A DNA stretch of 64,000 nucleotides from an uncultured Tenacibaculum sp. (GTDB lineage: Bacteria; Bacteroidota; Bacteroidia; Flavobacteriales; Flavobacteriaceae), in NCBI RefSeq assembly GCF_947494125.1, contig NZ_CANLTU010000001.1, forward strand, positions 496,001 through 560,000, written 5' to 3'. Under the pieces are notes generated by a model. It had not been told where the DNA came from. It did not search any database and saw only the letters and a list, made by a program, of their open reading frames with translations. Below are positions 25,969 through 35,326 of the stretch, piece after piece (the stretch's first letter is position 1; each line of letters starts with the position of its first letter). Both the position numbers and the translations under genes were made by a program.

Positions 25969-26298
25969 TTAATTACTAGATACTATAGGGTAAAATTCAT
26001 TTATTACTCTTAACTCAGTACGGAAGGCTAACATTTTATCAGCAAATTTTTTCATACCGTCTGTACGAAGTTTGTCGGCATCGTGTTTGTAGTAATTGTC
26101 TAAATCTTTACGAGTCTTAGCTGTATATTGAACAGAATATGTAACTCCTCCCAATTCTTCTTCAACTAAAACCTGCGTTAATTTTGCGCTTATAAAGCGT
26201 CCAGTTGCTAAAACTTCAGGTATATGACTTTCTATCCAAGTTAGCCATTCTGCATGGATACTTTCGTCAATATTTATTGTTACGTTATATATGTACAT
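25969..26298 (-). CDS. DUF4286 family protein
   Basis: This 109-aa soluble protein matches the Bacteroidota family DUF4286: MYIYNVTINIDESIHAEWLTWIESHIPEVLATGRF at the start, then a SVQYTAK strand and a C-terminal FRTELRVINEFYPI. The pattern of short strands and helices suggests a dimeric alpha/beta-barrel (ferredoxin-like) fold, but no activity is known. It lies between a TPR protein gene (16 bp upstream) and rsmA (66 bp downstream) on the same strand, an arrangement compatible with one operon. Confidence 0.82.
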   Translation of the reverse strand: MYIYNVTINIDESIHAEWLTWIESHIPEVLATGRFISAKLTQVLVEEELGGVTYSVQYTAKTRKDLDNYYKHDADKLRTDGMKKFADKMLAFRTELRVINEFYPIVSSN

Positions 26299-26314
26299 TG
26301 TTAATTTTCTGTAA

Positions 26315-28093
26315 TTAGATATTATCTCCTCTTAATTTTCGATATTTTTTACGAGCCACAACTAGGTAGATACTCGAAGGGTGGTCAAAAATAATCTTTT
26401 GATAGTATTCTTTTGCCTTTTCTGTATTATTTAATTCATTATTGTATAGTTCTGCCATTTGATAGTATACATCATCAATATAAATCCCCTCTTTATCTAG
26501 CGCTATTATTTTATCATAATTTAAAATAGCTTCATCATATTTTTTTTGCTTTACAAAAAGTTTAGCTTGTGTAAATAAAGCTTCGTCTTCAATAGGCTGA
26601 CCTTTATAATTTACAATAATATCTTTTAAAATAGCTACAGCCTCATTGTCTTTGTTTTGAAAAGCTAGCAAGTCTGCTTTTGCGTATTCTTTTAATCCAG
26701 AAGGAATACTGTCTTTTGGCTCATTGTCTGAAATTGTTAAAAATAAATTTGCAGCATCATTAGCTATTAATTGAGTTGCAGAACTTTTTAAAACCTTTAA
26801 TTGAGCTTTTGCCCATTTAAAATCGCTTTTAAAATAAGACGTTTGCGCTACTTTAAAACGAGCTTCTTGTCCTAAATAATGGTTTTTAAATTTTGTTTGT
26901 ACTTGAGAATAATATATTAGCGCTTTGTTAAACTTTCCTGTGTATACTAGAACTTCACCTAATTTAAGTTTAACCATAGCTTTTGTGAATTTAGAATTAG
27001 CAAATTTCATTGCTTTGTCTAAAACTTGTTCAGCTTTTTGCGGATCATTTATAGTAAACGTTAAATAATTAGCATAAGATATTTGAGTATAAAAAGTATT
27101 TTTATTTATACCATACTTTGTAAATATTGTTTTAAAACGCTCTTCTATATCTGGTTCTTTTGTAGCTATTGCTATTTTTAAATTATTATTAATAGCATTA
27201 AACTTATCTCTAGGATAGTTCGTTTTTTCGATGATTAAATTAAAACACTCTTTAGCTGTTTCATAATCTTTATTTTCTAGAGTAATTTTACCTAGTTCAT
27301 TAATTCTTCCTAAGTTATCAGGGTTTCGAGCTAATAAAGCTTTAAGTTGGATAAAAGCTTTAGAGTATTGTTTTTGTTTAATAAATAACCAGGCTAATAA
27401 GTCGTTCCATATATTTTTAGGATTGCTTATCGATTTTCTTAATAAAGCTTTTTTAAATAAGTTATTGTTTTCATTATCAGGGTTATCATTAATGTATCTA
27501 CTAGTGAAACGTTTTACATTATTTAAGTAATTTTCGTTTTTTTCAACTAAATTCACGTAAGATTCAAACATTTTAGGAAAGTCTCCTTTTTCACCATGAA
27601 TTTGTGCTAGTTGAAATCCGTAATTTGCTTGTGGATTATTGGCCATTACCTTGGTGTAAGCATCAATAGCAAAATCTAGTTTATTGTAGTTTTTAAAAAG
27701 ACTGGCAACTATATTTCCATAATTCCCTTTTTTATCTAGAGAATTAAGTGCTTTACTATAATATTTATTGGCTTTTATGCTGTTCTGTTGACGCTCAAAA
27801 TTATAGCCTATTATAACATTTAGATATGTTAAGTTAGGTCTTTGTTTTATTTTCTTTGATAATAAGTTTTCTGCAACTAAAAATTGCTCTGTTTCTTGAT
27901 AAGAAGTAACTAATCTTTTTAAATAAGTGGTGTTATACGGGCTTTTATCATATAATTTTTTATAAAGTTGAATTGCTTTTTCATATTCATTATTTCTAAA
28001 ATAATTTTCAGCAATGATAAATTCATTTTGTTGTGAGTAACAGAATAAATTAATAATCAGGAAATTAAATAGTATAAAGGTTTTTTTCATCAA
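26315..28093 (-). CDS. Secreted TPR-repeat protein
   Basis: This 592-aa protein begins with a signal peptide (about residues 1-20, ending CYSQQ) and then consists almost wholly of tetratricopeptide repeats. Clear repeats are seen near residues 22-55 (AENYFRNNEYEKAIQLYKKL), 380-415 and 500-580 (YDEAILNYDKIIALD, YYQMAELYNNELNNTEKAKEYYQKI). It is expected to act in the periplasm as a protein-protein scaffold. It could be related to PorW/SprE-like secretion factors, but the sequence does not show this. It heads the DUF4286-rsmA-mgtE run. Confidence 0.8.
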   Translation of the reverse strand: MMKKTFILFNFLIINLFCYSQQNEFIIAENYFRNNEYEKAIQLYKKLYDKSPYNTTYLKRLVTSYQETEQFLVAENLLSKKIKQRPNLTYLNVIIGYNFERQQNSIKANKYYSKALNSLDKKGNYGNIVASLFKNYNKLDFAIDAYTKVMANNPQANYGFQLAQIHGEKGDFPKMFESYVNLVEKNENYLNNVKRFTSRYINDNPDNENNNLFKKALLRKSISNPKNIWNDLLAWLFIKQKQYSKAFIQLKALLARNPDNLGRINELGKITLENKDYETAKECFNLIIEKTNYPRDKFNAINNNLKIAIATKEPDIEERFKTIFTKYGINKNTFYTQISYANYLTFTINDPQKAEQVLDKAMKFANSKFTKAMVKLKLGEVLVYTGKFNKALIYYSQVQTKFKNHYLGQEARFKVAQTSYFKSDFKWAKAQLKVLKSSATQLIANDAANLFLTISDNEPKDSIPSGLKEYAKADLLAFQNKDNEAVAILKDIIVNYKGQPIEDEALFTQAKLFVKQKKYDEAILNYDKIIALDKEGIYIDDVYYQMAELYNNELNNTEKAKEYYQKIIFDHPSSIYLVVARKKYRKLRGDNI

Positions 28094-28164
28094 TCAAAAA
28101 TACAGAACAATATTGTTAAATTAATATTAAAACCCTTCATTTTTTTAAAAGTAATGCAACATTT

Positions 28165-28180
28165 TGGCACGAACTTTGTT
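28165..28180 (+). promoter_or_regulatory. Candidate sigma-54 (-24/-12) promoter of a small-protein gene
   Basis: TGGCACGAACTTTGTT fits the sigma-54 consensus TGGCACG-N4-TTGCW with the right 10-bp spacing between the -24 GG and the -12 G; only the -12 C is replaced by T. The predicted start near 28190 lies 13-22 bp before the two possible ATG codons of the small gene. A 12-bp palindrome AACAATATTGTT at 28106-28117 is upstream and might be an activator site. Confidence 0.6.
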
Positions 28181-28211
28181 TTATTATTAGCGTAACTAAA
28201 CAATGAACACT

Positions 28212-28355
28212 ATGAAGAATTTTAATACGCAATATAATTTAGCTAAGAACAGAGCAGATGAATTTATGAAGAGAGGTCAAATAACTCAATATTTTGAAGC
28301 TTTATTAGAAATGAATAAATATAAAAGATTAATGGTAGCCGTAGTTGCTAACTAA
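28212..28355 (+). CDS. Small conserved-looking basic protein (47 aa)
   Basis: A 47-codon frame, ATG at 28212 to TAA at 28353-28355, encodes a helical, basic peptide starting MKNFNTQYNLAKNRADEF and ending YKRLMVAVVAN. An in-frame ATG at 28203 would add three residues. The case for a real gene is positional: it has a sigma-54-like promoter 32 bp upstream, lies in an otherwise empty gap, and is followed by a terminator 36 bp downstream, making a complete small unit. It has no signal peptide or membrane helix. I believe similar short proteins occur in related flavobacteria, but I cannot check this. The function is unknown. Confidence 0.7.
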   Translation: MKNFNTQYNLAKNRADEFMKRGQITQYFEALLEMNKYKRLMVAVVAN

Positions 28356-28390
28356 TATAAAAGGATAGTTCATTATTAAGGGGTGAATTA

Positions 28391-28431
28391 AAAAAGAGCC
28401 AAGCATCTTAATTGATGCATTGGCTCTTTTA
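28391..28431. terminator. Bidirectional terminator between the small gene and serS
   Basis: AAAAAGAGCCAA-GCATC pairs with GATGC-A-TTGGCTCTTTT around TTAATT. The stem is at least 15 bp with one bulge; there are A and T tracts on the two sides, so it can serve both converging genes. Confidence 0.88.
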
Positions 28432-28452
28432 CTTTTATAATATCTAGATTAC

Positions 28453-29727
28453 TTAATCAATCTTATCAAATCCACAATAAGGAATTAATACTTCAGGAAT
28501 GTTTATTCCGTCTTCAGTTTGATAGTTTTCTAAAATTCCAGCTAAAACTCTAGGTAAAGCTAAAGAACTTCCATTTAAGGTATGTACTAATTGACTTTTT
28601 CCTTCTTTGTTTTTAAATCGTAATTTTAATCGATTAGCTTGAAAAGTTTCAAAATTCGAAGCAGAACTAATTTCTAGCCAACGTTCTTGCGCTGTTGAAT
28701 ATAATTCAAAGTCGAAAGTTAAAGCAGCTGTAAAACCTGTATCTCCGCCACATAAACGTAAAATACGATACGGTAATTTTAACTCACGTAAAATTTCTTT
28801 AATGTGTTCAACCATTCCATTTAATGCATTGTATGAATTATCAGGATGCTCTACTCTAACAATTTCTACTTTATCAAATTGGTGCAATCTGTTTAAACCA
28901 CGTACATGTGCCCCATAACTTCCTGCTTCTCTACGAAAACAAGGTGTATAACCAGTTACGGTAATTGGTAATTCACTTTCTTTTACTAAATCTCCCCTAA
29001 ACATATTTGTAATAGGAACTTCAGCTGTAGGAATTAAATATAAATCATCTCCAGTTACATGATACATTTGCCCTTCTTTATCAGGTAACTGTCCGGTACC
29101 ATAACCAGATGTTTCATTTACCAAATGCGGAACTTGTACCTCATTATATCCAGCTGCAGTGTTTTTATCTAAGAAATAGTTGATTAAAGCACGCTGTAAA
29201 CGAGCTCCTTTTCCTTTGTAAACAGGGAAACCTGCACCGGCAATTTTAGTACCTAATTCAAAATCAATGATGTCATATTTCTTAGCCAATTCCCAGTGAG
29301 GTAATGCATTGTCTCCTAGGTTAGGAACAGTACCTTCACTAAAAATGTTTTCATTGTCCTCTTCGTTTTTTCCAGCCTTAACAGAAGGATGCGGTACATT
29401 AGGAATTTGATACAATAATTCTTGTAACTTATCTGTAACCGTGTTTAATTCTTCTGTTAATTGTTTAGATTGGTCCTTTAATTGACCTGTTTTTTCTTTT
29501 AATAAATTTGCTTTTTGAACTTCTCCAGATTTAAAAAGGCCTCCAATTTCTTTGGATATTTTGTTAGATTCAGCAAGGATATTATCTAAAGAAACTTGTG
29601 TAGCTCTACGAGTTTCATCAGAAGTTAATACTTCATTAATAATTGTTTCGGCATTAGCAAAATTACGTTTTGCTAGCCCGTCTAAAACAGTTTGTTTGTT
29701 TTCTCTAATAAACTGAACCTGTAACAT
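28453..29727 (-). CDS. serS: Serine--tRNA ligase
   Basis: This 424-aa class II aminoacyl-tRNA synthetase charges tRNA-Ser with serine. It starts with MLQVQFIRENKQTVLDGLAKRNF and a long antiparallel coiled-coil arm (about residues 30-110) that grips the tRNA. The catalytic domain shows motif 2 with CFRREAGSYGAHVRGLNRLHQFDKVE (about residues 262-287) and motif 3 near the end (NGSSLALPRVLAGILENYQ, about residues 385-403). Full length. A promoter with both boxes lies 22 bp upstream; the message ends at the hairpin 28391-28431. Confidence 0.96.
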   Translation of the reverse strand: MLQVQFIRENKQTVLDGLAKRNFANAETIINEVLTSDETRRATQVSLDNILAESNKISKEIGGLFKSGEVQKANLLKEKTGQLKDQSKQLTEELNTVTDKLQELLYQIPNVPHPSVKAGKNEEDNENIFSEGTVPNLGDNALPHWELAKKYDIIDFELGTKIAGAGFPVYKGKGARLQRALINYFLDKNTAAGYNEVQVPHLVNETSGYGTGQLPDKEGQMYHVTGDDLYLIPTAEVPITNMFRGDLVKESELPITVTGYTPCFRREAGSYGAHVRGLNRLHQFDKVEIVRVEHPDNSYNALNGMVEHIKEILRELKLPYRILRLCGGDTGFTAALTFDFELYSTAQERWLEISSASNFETFQANRLKLRFKNKEGKSQLVHTLNGSSLALPRVLAGILENYQTEDGINIPEVLIPYCGFDKID

Positions 29728-29749
29728 CTTTTTAAATTTTTAAGAAACG

Positions 29750-29780
29750 CAAAGATATAAGAAGCTACACACTTAAACAA
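29750..29780 (-). promoter_or_regulatory. Promoter of serS
   Basis: On the minus strand TTG (29778-29780) and TATCTTTG (29750-29757) are spaced by 20 bp, a good -33/-7 pair. The predicted start leaves a leader of about 18 nt. Confidence 0.55.
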
Positions 29781-29856
29781 TGGTGTTTGGCTACTAAATA
29801 GTTTTTTAATTTATAAGCTCTGTGTTAATGATTAAGAATTTAAAAAAAAGCAGTTT

Positions 29857-30792
29857 TTATAAACTAATCGTATTGATATAATTTAGAGAACTCTCTTTAT
29901 CCTTTTTAAGTTGAATAATTAAATCATTAACCGAATCAAATTTTTGCTCATCTCTTAAAAAATAGAGTAATTCAATAGTTAATTCGTTGTGATATAAGTC
30001 TTCATTAAAATCGAAGAAATGAACTTCAATAGTTTGATACTCTCCGTTAACTGTTGGTCTATTACCTATGTTCATCATGCCAAAGACGGTAGTTTTATTA
30101 ATTTCAGCTTTTACAATATAAACCCCAGTTTTAGGAATTAATTTATAGGTTTCAGAAATATCAATGTTGGCGGTTGGAAAGCCAATTTTACCACCAAGTT
30201 GTTTTCCATTAACAACAACACCAGTTATAGAAAAAAGATATCCTAAATACTTATTAGCGGTTTTTAATTCACCACTAGCTAAGGCTTTTCTAATCTTAGT
30301 AGAACTAACTGAAACTTCATCTATATCTTGAGCTAAGATTTCTTCAACAGTGAAATCGTACAAATAAGAATATTCGGTTAATTGTTCAATGTTGCCTTCT
30401 CTGTTTTTTCCAAAATGATGATCGTAACCAATAATTAATTTTGAAGTGTTTAGTTGATTTACTAAAATATCACGAACAAAATCTAAAGCAGTAAGCCTCG
30501 AAAATTCTTTACTAAAAGGGTGTATAATTAAATAGTCAAGTCCTAAATTCTCTAAATGTTTGGCACGCTCATCTATAGTATTAATAAGTTTTATTGAAGC
30601 GTCTTTTTGCAACACCATTCTAGGGTGAGGGAAAAAAGTTAGCAGAACCGATTTTTTATTGGACGATTTTGCTTCATCAATTAATTCTTGAATAATTTTT
30701 TGATGACCTATATGAACACCATCAAAAGTACCAATAGTAACTATTGATTTTTGTGTTGGATTAAAATCGAAAATGGAGTGAATAATTTCCAA
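29857..30792 (-). CDS. ribF: Bifunctional riboflavin kinase/FAD synthetase
   Basis: This enzyme of 311 aa makes FMN from riboflavin and then FAD from FMN. The N-terminal adenylyltransferase half has IGTFDGVHIGHQKII (about residues 18-32) and SSTKIRKAL (about 158-166); the C-terminal kinase half has GKQLGGKIGFPTANI (about 191-205) and GVYIV. No ATG is present near the 5' end. I place the start at the TTG at 30790-30792, giving M-E-I-I-H-S-I. The other upstream TTG (30811-30813) overlaps a consensus -7 element (30811-30818), so it should not be in the message. serS follows after 129 bp. Confidence 0.9.
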   Translation of the reverse strand: MEIIHSIFDFNPTQKSIVTIGTFDGVHIGHQKIIQELIDEAKSSNKKSVLLTFFPHPRMVLQKDASIKLINTIDERAKHLENLGLDYLIIHPFSKEFSRLTALDFVRDILVNQLNTSKLIIGYDHHFGKNREGNIEQLTEYSYLYDFTVEEILAQDIDEVSVSSTKIRKALASGELKTANKYLGYLFSITGVVVNGKQLGGKIGFPTANIDISETYKLIPKTGVYIVKAEINKTTVFGMMNIGNRPTVNGEYQTIEVHFFDFNEDLYHNELTIELLYFLRDEQKFDSVNDLIIQLKKDKESSLNYINTISL

Positions 30793-30810
30793 GATAAGAA
30801 CAAATTTATG

Positions 30811-30818
30811 CAAAAATA
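30811..30818 (-). promoter_or_regulatory. -7 promoter element of ribF
   Basis: TATTTTTG on the minus strand fits TAnnTTTG. The predicted start near 30807 gives a leader of about 15 nt ahead of the TTG at 30792 and excludes the TTG at 30813. Confidence 0.5.
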
Positions 30819-30983
30819 CGATTTGTAAAAGAGGTTGGGTAATGTTCGTTAAATAAAGTTATAAAAATATCAATTTAATAAAACAAACCCCTCTAAAACA
30901 CTATAGTGATAAAATAAAGGATAAATTTTTACAAATAAAAAAAAATCGTATTTTGCGCTACAGTTAACAAATTTTTATACATT

Positions 30984-33671
30984 ATGATGAAAAAACTATT
31001 ACTTGTTGCATTTGTGCTATTTGGCACAGCAATAATGGTTGCTCAGACTACCATTTCTGGTACAGTCAATGACGCATCTCTTGGTGGAGGACTTCCAGGA
31101 GCAAACATTAAGGTTCTAAGGAAGTCGGTAGGAACATCTACTGATTTTGACGGGAAGTTTACGATGACAGTAACGGATAAACCTCCTTTTACTATTGAGA
31201 TTTCTTCTTTAGGATATCAATCTACAACTGTTGAAATTACAAAAAACAATCAAGTAGTTGAGGTAGCTTTGACTGAAAATGCAACTTCTTTAGATGAGGT
31301 AGTAGTTTCTGCATCTAGAACTCCAGAACGTGTTATGGAATCTCCTGTAACTATTGAACGTTTTGATTCTAGAGCTATTAAAAATACAGCTTCTGCATCA
31401 TATTACGATGGATTAGAAAATTTAAAAGGAGTTGATATTAACTCAGGAGGATTTACTTTTAAAACAGTAAATACTCGTGGTTTTGCTACATTTGGTAATG
31501 AGCGTTTTGTTCAGTTAGTAGATGGAATGGATAATGCATCACCAGCATTAAATTTTGCTATTGGAAACTTATTAGGTATTTCTGAAGTAGATGTAAAAAG
31601 TGTTGAGATTTTACCAGGAGCAGCATCGGCTTTATATGGAGCAAATGCATTTAATGGAATTATGTTAATGCGTAGTAAAAACCCTTTTGACGACCAAGGA
31701 ATTAATATTGGTTTAAAAACAGGTTTAACAAGTCAAGAAGCAGCAGGAGATAATAAATTCTATGATGCTACTATTAGAATGGCACATGCTTTTGATGATT
31801 ATTTTGCTGTAAAAGCAAGCTTTTCTTATTTAAAAGGAGAAGAGTGGCACGCAACAGATTACAGAAATACAACAGGTATTGGAGGAACTTATATTCCAGG
31901 TACTAGACAAAGTGATCCAAACTATGATGGAGCAAACGTATACGGAGATGAAGTTTCTGTTGATTTAGGTGGTGCTGTAGGTAAAGTTAGTAGAACTGGA
32001 TATACAGATCAAGAATTAATGACTAACGAAGCTAAGAGTGTTAAGTTTAACGGAGCTATTCACTATCGTCCATTAGGAAATGATAGAGTTGAAATTATTT
32101 GGAATTCTAAATACGGAACAGGTAATACAATTTACCAAGGGCAAAACAGATATAATTTAGCAAACTTCTTTATGGAACAACATAAATTAGAAGTTAAAGG
32201 GAAAAACTTTTTTGTAAGAGGTTATTATGCAGGAGAAGATGCAGGAGATTCTTATGATACTCGTTTTGCAGCAATTAATATTAATAGCAAATGGAAATCT
32301 AATACAGATTGGTTTGGGCAATACGCAGGAGCATATTTAATGCATGGTTCGCATGCAATTGCAAGAGCAGCAGCTGATACTGGTAGACCAGTACCAGGAA
32401 CGCCAGCTTTTCAAACATTATTTAACGAAGTAACCTCAGATCCAGATTTATTAACAGGATCTAAGTTTAGAGATAATACAAGTTATTACCATGCTGATGG
32501 TAATTTAAATTTACGTGATTATATAGATTGGGCGGAAGTACAAGTAGGAGGTTCTTATAGACAATATAGATTAAATTCTTTTGGAACGATTTATACGGAT
32601 GCAGATGGACCAATCAAGTACGGTGAATATGGGATTTATACTCAGCTTCAAAAGAAAATGATGGATGATCGTTTAAAATTTACAGGATCTATTCGTTATG
32701 ATAAGTCAGATAATTTCGATGGTAATTTTACACCAAGACTTTCTTTAGCATATGCAGCTGGAGAAACTAAAAATCATAACTTCAGAGCATCTATTCAAAC
32801 AGGTTTCCGTAACCCAACTACGCAAGATCAATATATTGGTTTAGCAACAGGAGCTGGATTTATCTTAGGAACTGCTCCTGATAACATAGGGCGTTTTTCT
32901 GCACCAGCACAAACTACTACAGGATCGTTTACATTAACAGGAAATGATGTGTTTACAAGAGGTTATTCTGCAAGTTCAGTTAGAGCAGGAGCACCAACTA
33001 TAGCAACAACAGCTTTAGTTAAACCAGAAGAAGTAAAATCGGTAGAAGTAGGTTATCGTGGTGTATTACCAATAGGAGATAAAAAATTAACAGTTGATTT
33101 TAGTACATACTACAACATGTATTCTAACTTTATTTCTAATAAAGATGTTTTAGTATTAGTTGATCCTAATACACCAGTAACAGTTGGTAATTTAACAAAC
33201 AGAGATTTAGTAAGAACATTTAGTGTTAAAACAAATTCTACAGTAGATGTAGATTCTTATGGTTTAGGTTTAGGGTTAAATACAAAAGTGTTTAATGGAT
33301 ATAATGTTGGATTAAACTATACTTGGTCTAAGTTTAGTTTTGATCAAGCACAAGATCCAGATTTTGAAGCTGGTTTTAATACACCAGAACACAAAGTTAA
33401 AGCACAATTTGGTCATCCAAATGTATTTGAAAACTTTGGATTTAACGTAAGTGCTCGTTGGCAAACAGAATTTTACTGGCAATCAACTTTCTTAGAAGGT
33501 AATGTAGAAGAAAGAACAGTGCTTGACGCTCAAATTAACTATTCAGTTCCTTCTATTAAATCGGTATTTAAAGTAGGTGGATCTAACTTAACAGGTAAAG
33601 AATACTTAAGTGCACCAGGTGTTGGAGCAATTGGTTCTCAATACTATATTTCTTGGACTATCAATAACTAA
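30984..33671 (+). CDS. TonB-dependent outer-membrane receptor with carboxypeptidase-like N-terminal domain
   Basis: This 895-aa outer-membrane protein should bring a ligand in by TonB-driven transport. It has a signal peptide (about 1-20), an immunoglobulin-like CarboxypepD_reg domain (about 22-105, with GTVNDASLGGGLPGANIKV and STDFDGKFTM), a plug domain (about 110-235; VEILPGAASALYGANAFNGI), and a beta-barrel to the C-terminus ending in the aromatic strand SQYYISWTINN. The length is shorter than SusC proteins, and a SusD gene does not follow; instead a GDSL-type lipoprotein gene starts 11 bp later. The ligand is unknown. Confidence 0.92.
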   Translation: MMKKLLLVAFVLFGTAIMVAQTTISGTVNDASLGGGLPGANIKVLRKSVGTSTDFDGKFTMTVTDKPPFTIEISSLGYQSTTVEITKNNQVVEVALTENATSLDEVVVSASRTPERVMESPVTIERFDSRAIKNTASASYYDGLENLKGVDINSGGFTFKTVNTRGFATFGNERFVQLVDGMDNASPALNFAIGNLLGISEVDVKSVEILPGAASALYGANAFNGIMLMRSKNPFDDQGINIGLKTGLTSQEAAGDNKFYDATIRMAHAFDDYFAVKASFSYLKGEEWHATDYRNTTGIGGTYIPGTRQSDPNYDGANVYGDEVSVDLGGAVGKVSRTGYTDQELMTNEAKSVKFNGAIHYRPLGNDRVEIIWNSKYGTGNTIYQGQNRYNLANFFMEQHKLEVKGKNFFVRGYYAGEDAGDSYDTRFAAININSKWKSNTDWFGQYAGAYLMHGSHAIARAAADTGRPVPGTPAFQTLFNEVTSDPDLLTGSKFRDNTSYYHADGNLNLRDYIDWAEVQVGGSYRQYRLNSFGTIYTDADGPIKYGEYGIYTQLQKKMMDDRLKFTGSIRYDKSDNFDGNFTPRLSLAYAAGETKNHNFRASIQTGFRNPTTQDQYIGLATGAGFILGTAPDNIGRFSAPAQTTTGSFTLTGNDVFTRGYSASSVRAGAPTIATTALVKPEEVKSVEVGYRGVLPIGDKKLTVDFSTYYNMYSNFISNKDVLVLVDPNTPVTVGNLTNRDLVRTFSVKTNSTVDVDSYGLGLGLNTKVFNGYNVGLNYTWSKFSFDQAQDPDFEAGFNTPEHKVKAQFGHPNVFENFGFNVSARWQTEFYWQSTFLEGNVEERTVLDAQINYSVPSIKSVFKVGGSNLTGKEYLSAPGVGAIGSQYYISWTINN

Positions 33672-33682
33672 AAAATTTAAAA

Positions 33683-35305
33683 ATGAAGAATACATTAAAA
33701 TATACATTTTTATCTGCAATGTTTTTAGGTGTTGTAGCCTGTGATGTAGATAATACTTTACCAGAGATTACAGATCCGGTAAATACGATACAATTAGAAT
33801 CTGGAAGTGCAGATTTTTCAAAATATATTTCAGTAGGAGCTTCTTTTACTGCTGGTTTTACAGATGGAGCTTTATTCAAGGCAGGTCAAGAATATTCATT
33901 TCCAAATACCTTAGCAAAAAAGTTTGCGATGGTAGGAGGGGCTGAATTTAACCAACCATTAATGAATGATAATATTGGTGGAATGGTAAGTGGTGGAGCA
34001 ACTGCTTTAGATCCAAGATTTTATTTTAATGCTTTAACAGGTAAACCTACAAGACTTACTAGTACACCAACAACAGTTGTTGGTGTACCAGCAACTAATG
34101 CACCTAATTTTATGAATTATGGTATACCAGGTGCAAAAAGTTTTCATTTTGTAGCTCCAGGTTATGGTAGTGCTGCAGGTTTAGCAACTGTTCCAGCAAC
34201 AGCAAATCCTTATTTTGTAAGAATGAGCCCAGCTCAATCTACATTAATAGCTGAAGTAGCATCTAAGCAGCCAACATTTTTTACTTTATCAGAAGTAGGA
34301 GGAAATGATGTATTAGATTATGCAGTAGCAGGAGGGGCTTCAGGTTCAGTAACTCCAACAGTACTTTTTGATCAAGCATTTGGAGCAATTATAAATACAT
34401 TAGCACCAACGGCAGATAAAAAAGGAGTAGTAGCTAATATCCCTTATATTACAAGTTTACCACATTTTACAACGGTACCTTATAAGCCATTAGATCCAAC
34501 TAATCCAAGTTTTGGACCACAAATTCCAACACTTAATAATGTTTTTGGAGCTATTAATGGTGTTTTTACAGCAATAGGAGTTCCAGAACGTTCAATAGTA
34601 TTTTCTACTACTGCAGCTAGTGCTGTAGTAATTAAAGATGAGTCATTAGATAATAAGACTCCTCAGATAATTGGAGCTTTAATGGCTAGTCCTACTTTTC
34701 CTGCTTTTGTAGCTGGTTTTGGTTTACCTACTGATCCTCTTACTTTACAAAAGGTAGCTGGTTTGTTAGGATCATACTACGGACAAGCAAGACAAGCAAC
34801 AGCAGATGATTTGTTAGTATTACCAAGTAGTGGAGTAATAGGTACTGTAAATCAAAATTCAGTTAACTTTTTATTAGGGCAAGGATTACCTCCAACGTTA
34901 GCAGGAATGTTTTCAGCAGAAGGAGTTTCTTTACCTTTAGAAAATAAATGGGTGTTAACTAAAACAGAAGTAGCTGAAATTAAAACAGCAACGGACGCTT
35001 ATAATACTACTATTAAAGCAGCAGCTGATGCTAAAGGATTAGCTTTTGTTGATTTTAAAGCAATCTTAGAGCAAGCTTCAACTACTGGTTTAGTATTTGA
35101 CGAATTTAATATGAGTACTAGTTTAGTAACTGGTGGTTTAGTAAGTTTAGATGGTATTCACTTAACATCAAGAGGATATGCTTTAATGGCAAATAAGATG
35201 TTAGAGGCTATTGATGCTACTTACGGATCTAACTTTACAAAAGGTAAAGATGGTTTGGCTAAAGCGAAAGATTATCCAACTAATTTTTCACCTACTTTAC
35301 AATAA
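33683..35305 (+). CDS. GDSL/SGNH-type lipolytic lipoprotein
   Basis: This 540-aa lipoprotein has its lipobox Cys at residue 20 (GVVACDVDN) and an SGNH hydrolase layout. The block I segment reads VGASFTAGF, with Ser54 in place but Asp of the GDS motif replaced by Ala; block III is GGND with Asn208; block V is DGIHLTSRG with Asp490 and His493. All three catalytic residues are therefore kept. Esterase or lipase action at the cell surface is expected. The long gap between blocks III and V, about 280 residues, indicates inserted regions. It is co-transcribed with the TonB receptor upstream and closed by a terminator. Confidence 0.82.
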   Translation: MKNTLKYTFLSAMFLGVVACDVDNTLPEITDPVNTIQLESGSADFSKYISVGASFTAGFTDGALFKAGQEYSFPNTLAKKFAMVGGAEFNQPLMNDNIGGMVSGGATALDPRFYFNALTGKPTRLTSTPTTVVGVPATNAPNFMNYGIPGAKSFHFVAPGYGSAAGLATVPATANPYFVRMSPAQSTLIAEVASKQPTFFTLSEVGGNDVLDYAVAGGASGSVTPTVLFDQAFGAIINTLAPTADKKGVVANIPYITSLPHFTTVPYKPLDPTNPSFGPQIPTLNNVFGAINGVFTAIGVPERSIVFSTTAASAVVIKDESLDNKTPQIIGALMASPTFPAFVAGFGLPTDPLTLQKVAGLLGSYYGQARQATADDLLVLPSSGVIGTVNQNSVNFLLGQGLPPTLAGMFSAEGVSLPLENKWVLTKTEVAEIKTATDAYNTTIKAAADAKGLAFVDFKAILEQASTTGLVFDEFNMSTSLVTGGLVSLDGIHLTSRGYALMANKMLEAIDATYGSNFTKGKDGLAKAKDYPTNFSPTLQ

Positions 35306-35326
35306 GTAGTTTTACATAGAATATTT

